A stretch of 9,941 nt of DNA, taken from SIG701 sp045539595. GTDB lineage: Bacteria; Bacillota; Clostridia; Oscillospirales; CAG-272. Both the position numbers and the translations under genes were made by a program. The DNA lies in the NCBI GenBank assembly GCA_045539595.1, contig JAZQFQ010000091.1, positions 1 through 9,941 on the forward strand, written 5' to 3'. A model generated the notes under the pieces. It searched no databases. It was not told the origin of the DNA and saw only the letters and a program-made list of their open reading frames with translations. This document shows positions 8,401 to 9,941 of this stretch, piece by piece; the first letter of the stretch is position 1, and each line of letters starts with the position of its first letter.

Positions 8401-8742
8401 CCGCTCCGCCCGTTTTCCGCCGTACACCTGCAAAGAATCCGACAGAGAGCGGAGGGTGGTCCACATCAGGGCGGCTTTGCCGCCCCGGGTGATGCAGTTT
8501 TCCGCCAGCCCGCCGTAGGTGCGTCCTACCAGATTGCAAAGACGAGTGAAGCTGACGATCTCCAGCCGCAGAGCGGCAGAGGGAGGCAGTTCCCGGGCGA
8601 TGCGGGTCTCCCACACCACGGCCTGCTGTTCCGGCACGATGAGAATCAGCCGCTGTCGGCCGCTGTCCAGCGCCCGGCGGATCGATTGCAGAATATATTC
8701 ACTTTTGCCGCTTCCCGCGCGGCCGCAGATTAATTCAATCAT
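5443..8742 (-). CDS. addB: AddB, nuclease subunit of AddAB with Fe-S cluster
   Basis: A 1099-residue AddB, partner of AddA in the double-strand-break resection complex. The N-terminus has a Walker A site, GRAGSGKS (7-14); in B. subtilis AddB this domain binds ATP but is not the translocating motor and the subunit takes part in Chi recognition. The C-terminal nuclease shows GTFVHRVLE (His790), GVVDRLD (Asp901) and VVDYKTG (Asp918, Lys920). Cys760 (SFIQC) with Cys1081, Cys1084 and Cys1090 (CTYCIMKEVC) match the CxnCx2Cx5C ligands of the [4Fe-4S] cluster that holds the nuclease domain together in AddB. The open frame extends 21 codons upstream, but ATG 8740-8742 is preferred: GGGAGG (8749-8754) lies six bases upstream, and MIELICGRAGSGKS is the expected family N-terminus. 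It overlaps the upstream QueG-like gene by 8 nt (ATGATTGA) and addA by 8 nt. Length is typical. Confidence 0.95.
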   Translation of the reverse strand: MIELICGRAGSGKSEYILQSIRRALDSGRQRLILIVPEQQAVVWETRIARELPPSAALRLEIVSFTRLCNLVGRTYGGLAENCITRGGKAALMWTTLRSLSDSLQVYGGKRAERTVPAILRAVSEMKRSGVTPAMLQDAADHLEAQGEGSHLVARARDLSLITSVYTQLVAQRYDDSEDALAHLAERLKTEPFFAGCDVFVDSFFSLTPVEDQILYHILRQADHVSVTLACPAKATDEPQFASPRAFYKKMKQAAQRMKRECATMELTENHRAGTPRLAYLERHLWNFSADPYTPAEGDDPAAVRMIRTADRYAEADAAACRIQALVREGAKYSDIAIIARSAEKLRGILDVALARRGIPYFFSEHTDMTTRPAARLLLAALAVAGGGWRREDVILCAKTGLCSLTDAECDALEIYTDTWHIRGEKSFSIPWNNNPDGYTKDMTKRGQRILTHANRGRDKLIPPLAHFTEVFRGGTAAVPEIARACYELLCEYGVWDSLRRTAEDLSRAGRAREASEHAQLWDLLMEALDTLADTLPDARADAQAFAALLRQVLSTMHIGAIPGGMDEVVIGSADQVRLGEIPHVLLLGAVEGEFPASVTDDGFFTDTDKVLLEGEGIVLSAKTEDRMKEELLWFYRALCLAHRSVTVFLPAADGGDACSPSLAAQRIRALLPDLETENFAAWDAADTVFTPMDARDRARLLRGTDAGEALIEMGIIPAKAASIRPLHAQDESVSEETAALLFPREMSLTQSRLDSFIQCHFGYYCKYLMKLDEEKEASLTQMNVGTFVHRVLELFFAEQKGQPLPTEESVIRAETDRIVTRVIDEILPEGDPSGRAKYLFTRLTRCVYPMLASLAHEFAQSRFRPAFFELPMGEDNENSVPPRHIATENGHTVYLTGVVDRLDTWQDGDTTYVRVVDYKTGSKKFARSDVEIGINVQLLLYLFSVLRCPPGKFREKLTGKPDGEIRAAGALYFSARPGETSSDTLISREDAIALAEENVDRSGVLLSDETVLRAMERDLGGKYIPATQGKKGIKSSAALSGEEMEQLEQTMIDSIARVGGEMCSGAAEARPMKLHGKDPCTYCIMKEVCRAAGGEDNE

Positions 8743-9571
8743 GATGTTCCTCCCGCAATCGCAGATTGCGCAGCAGTACCTCTTTGGGCCGCCAGCCGAA
8801 AGCATAGGCGGCGTAGGCGGTGGCGTCCATTTCTTCTATGGATTTTGCCGTCAGAACAGACAGGCGATTTTCCCGGAAATAGGGGATCGCCGTGTCCAGT
8901 GTGCCCGCCGCCATCGCCCGGGCGGTGTGGGGGCAAGCCGTCTGGCAGACATCACATCCCCAGGCGTATTCGCCCGCGCGGAGCAGGCGGATCTCATCCT
9001 CGGTCAAATCGCCCTTCTTCTGCCCGATGGCGGACAGACAACTGACGCGATCCCGCCCGATGCATCCGCCGGGACAGGCGGACCGGCAGGCGCCGCAGTG
9101 CTCGCATGGATGGATTACCCCCGCCCCGGGAGAAATGCCCTCCGCTTCCATTTCCGCAGGCGTCAGCGTGGTCAGCAACTCAAAAATGAACACAAAGGAG
9201 GAGTGCATCTCGGTGATCAGAAGGCCGTTGTCACCGATCACGCCCAAACCGGCCATGGCGGCACCGACCACTTCGCTGTAGGGAGAGTGATCCGCAAAAG
9301 CGGCGCAGTCGGCGTCCGGATGATTGGCACGGAGAACGGCGGCAGCTCCCTCACCCAACGACCGGGCGAAGGCGTGGTAATCCCGGGCGCGGGCGAACAT
9401 GGCCAGGTTGGATGTTTCGCCCGACACGTGGTAGGGAATGGCCGCGAACAGCACGGTGCGCACGTCGGGGATGGATTGCAGAAGATGCGGGCGGATCACG
9501 GGGGGCGCGTCCGCCGGAAGAAATGCCGTCAGGGGAATCCCGGTGTCACGGAAATAGTCGCGCAGAAGCAA
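8735..9571 (-). CDS. Short QueG-like double-[4Fe-4S] protein
   Basis: A 278-residue protein related to epoxyqueuosine reductase QueG, which reduces epoxyqueuosine to queuosine in tRNA using cobalamin and two [4Fe-4S] clusters. GLGVIGDNGLLI (108-119) resembles the QueG GLGWIGKNT segment, and Asp94 in DHSPYSE sits where QueG has its catalytic Asp. CEHCGACRSACP (Cys156, 159, 162, 166), Cys178 and GCDVCQTACP (Cys206, 209, 213) supply the eight cluster ligands. It is about 100 residues shorter than classical QueG (about 380) and lacks most of the C-terminal HEAT-like region that contacts tRNA. The substrate may therefore differ, and a ferredoxin-like or different reductase role is possible. The start is TTG (9569-9571) with AGGAGG (9580-9585) eight bases upstream; no nearby in-frame ATG exists. 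It is the first gene of the operon with addB and addA, and its stop overlaps the addB start by 8 nt. Confidence 0.8.
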   Translation of the reverse strand: MLLRDYFRDTGIPLTAFLPADAPPVIRPHLLQSIPDVRTVLFAAIPYHVSGETSNLAMFARARDYHAFARSLGEGAAAVLRANHPDADCAAFADHSPYSEVVGAAMAGLGVIGDNGLLITEMHSSFVFIFELLTTLTPAEMEAEGISPGAGVIHPCEHCGACRSACPGGCIGRDRVSCLSAIGQKKGDLTEDEIRLLRAGEYAWGCDVCQTACPHTARAMAAGTLDTAIPYFRENRLSVLTAKSIEEMDATAYAAYAFGWRPKEVLLRNLRLREEHHD

Positions 9572-9601
9572 ATGAGGGCCCTCCTTTGGTGGTTTGCATC
9601 C

Positions 9602-9610
9602 ATTATAGCA
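9602..9610 (-). promoter_or_regulatory. Extended -10 promoter of the queG-like/addB/addA operon
   Basis: On the minus strand TGCTATAAT is a perfect extended -10 box. The -35 position 17 bases upstream (9625-9630) reads TTTTAT, a weak match, so the promoter probably relies on the TG extension. The start would be near 9595, giving a leader of about 25 bases that contains the Shine-Dalgarno of the first gene. I see no other strong promoter inside the operon. Confidence 0.65.
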
Positions 9611-9663
9611 GATTTGACGGGAAAATAAAAGTACATATGTGAGGAAAGCGCAGAGTTTCTTCC

Positions 9664-9680
9664 TATTATATTATATATAA
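9664..9680. other. AT-only tract between divergent promoters
   Basis: Seventeen consecutive A/T bases lie between the minus-strand operon promoter and the plus-strand rrn promoters. On the minus strand the tract contains two overlapping TATAAT hexamers (9665-9670 and 9670-9675), but neither has a recognisable -35 at 16-18 bases. It may be an easily melted or protein-binding segment, or simply AT-rich spacer. Confidence 0.3.
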
Positions 9681-9742
9681 GGACAACAGGATGTGCGGGA
9701 TTCCGGGCGAAAAAAGAATTTCAAAAAAAGTGAAAAAAGGTG

Positions 9743-9771
9743 TTGACAAATGAAATGGAAAGTGGTATACT
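9743..9771 (+). promoter_or_regulatory. rRNA operon promoter P1
   Basis: A perfect -35 TTGACA (9743-9748) and TATACT (9766-9771) are separated by 17 bases. The preceding 9710-9740 is dominated by A-tracts in an UP-element position. Transcripts would start near 9778 and read through P2 into the leader. Confidence 0.85.
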
Positions 9772-9838
9772 ATACGGGTCGCCTGCGAGAGCAAGTCGAT
9801 AACCGAAAAAAGAAATTGAAAAAAGTTTCAAAAAGGTA

Positions 9839-9867
9839 TTGACAAGCTGAGGATGAGGTGATATAAT
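9839..9867 (+). promoter_or_regulatory. rRNA operon promoter P2
   Basis: Full consensus at both boxes: TTGACA (9839-9844), 17-base spacer, TATAAT (9862-9867). A-tracts at 9806-9837 form an UP-like element. The start would fall near 9874, directly at a short hairpin GCTGTC/GACAGC (9874-9890). Perfect consensus plus A-tracts is typical of stable-RNA promoters. Confidence 0.9.
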
Positions 9868-9873
9868 ATACAG

Positions 9874-9941
9874 GCTGTCGGCGAGACAGCAAAGCTCCTT
9901 GAAAATTGAACAACAAGACAACGCTATTTCCTTAACAGGAA
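9874..9941 (+). ncRNA. rRNA operon leader with boxA-like element (partial)
   Basis: The leader starts with a hairpin (GCTGTC 9874-9879, loop GGCGA, GACAGC 9885-9890), followed by GCTCCTTGAAAATTGAAC (9894-9911). The latter resembles the boxA antitermination region of Firmicutes rrn leaders (GCTCTTTGAAAACT type), and the CAACAAGACAACGC that follows is also typical. No 16S start (AGAGTTTGAT) appears before the window ends at 9941, so the rRNA gene is inferred to begin just outside. Confidence 0.8.

Larger units (their letters stand above)
9708..9893 (+). repeat. Tandem 96-bp rrn promoter module, two copies
   Basis: Positions 9708-9803 and 9804-9893 align at a constant 96-base offset. The shared parts are CGAAAAAAGAA at the left, a run of A-tracts, (T)TTGACAA at 9743 and 9839, the TATAxTATAC box at 9766 and 9862, and GCGAGA at 9785 and 9881, with a small length difference only after that. 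The spacers between -35 and -10 have diverged in sequence but not in length. Confidence 0.75.

Noticed and set aside
8519..9628. A 369-codon plus-strand frame across the addB start and the queG-like gene
   Set aside because: It crosses two well-supported minus-strand genes and their junction and shows no motif; the minus-strand Cys pattern is decisive.
9614..9642. Possible third rrn promoter upstream of P1 (TTGACG followed by TATGTG)
   Set aside because: The -10 is poor and no A-tract precedes it. It also overlaps the minus-strand operon promoter, which is much stronger.

Overview
The window looks like a chromosomal segment of a GC-rich Clostridia-type Firmicute, probably in the broad Oscillospiraceae/Ruminococcaceae range. 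The grounds are the AddAB-type recombination nuclease (instead of RecBCD), consensus Firmicutes-style promoters (TTGACA/TATAAT, extended -10), strong AGGAGG ribosome binding sites, a class II aldolase, and an rRNA leader with a GCTCCTTGAAAATTGAAC-type boxA region. Genus is not assigned. I saw no mobile element, CRISPR array or tRNA gene.

Layout from left to right. Positions 1-138 hold a hairpin-dense stretch with no recognisable gene. Positions 139-615 (minus) encode a small SLOG-fold (YpsA/DUF1273-like) protein. A 224-bp divergent promoter region separates it from fba (840-1703, plus), a class II fructose-bisphosphate aldolase with its own consensus promoter and two successive hairpin terminators. 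Converging on fba from the right is a three-gene minus-strand operon: a short QueG-like double-[4Fe-4S] protein (8735-9571, TTG start), addB (5443-8742) and addA (1824-5450). The last 370 bases (9572-9941) contain the promoter of that operon on the minus strand and, divergently on the plus strand, two tandem rRNA-type promoters in a 96-bp duplicated module, followed by the rRNA leader. The 16S gene itself should start just beyond the right edge.

How the parts relate. AddB and AddA form one heterodimeric helicase-nuclease for double-strand-break processing. Both nuclease domains and the AddB iron-sulfur cysteines appear intact. The three operon genes overlap by 8 nt at each junction (ATGATTGA, ATGAGTAA), each with a strong Shine-Dalgarno inside the upstream gene, so translational coupling is likely. 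fba is a stand-alone glycolysis gene. The SLOG protein is a single gene of unknown physiological role. The least ordinary points are the short QueG-like gene co-translated with addBA, the tandem rrn promoter duplication beside a repair operon, and the palindrome-rich left edge. No clear undescribed multi-gene system is visible; most of the window is housekeeping DNA.
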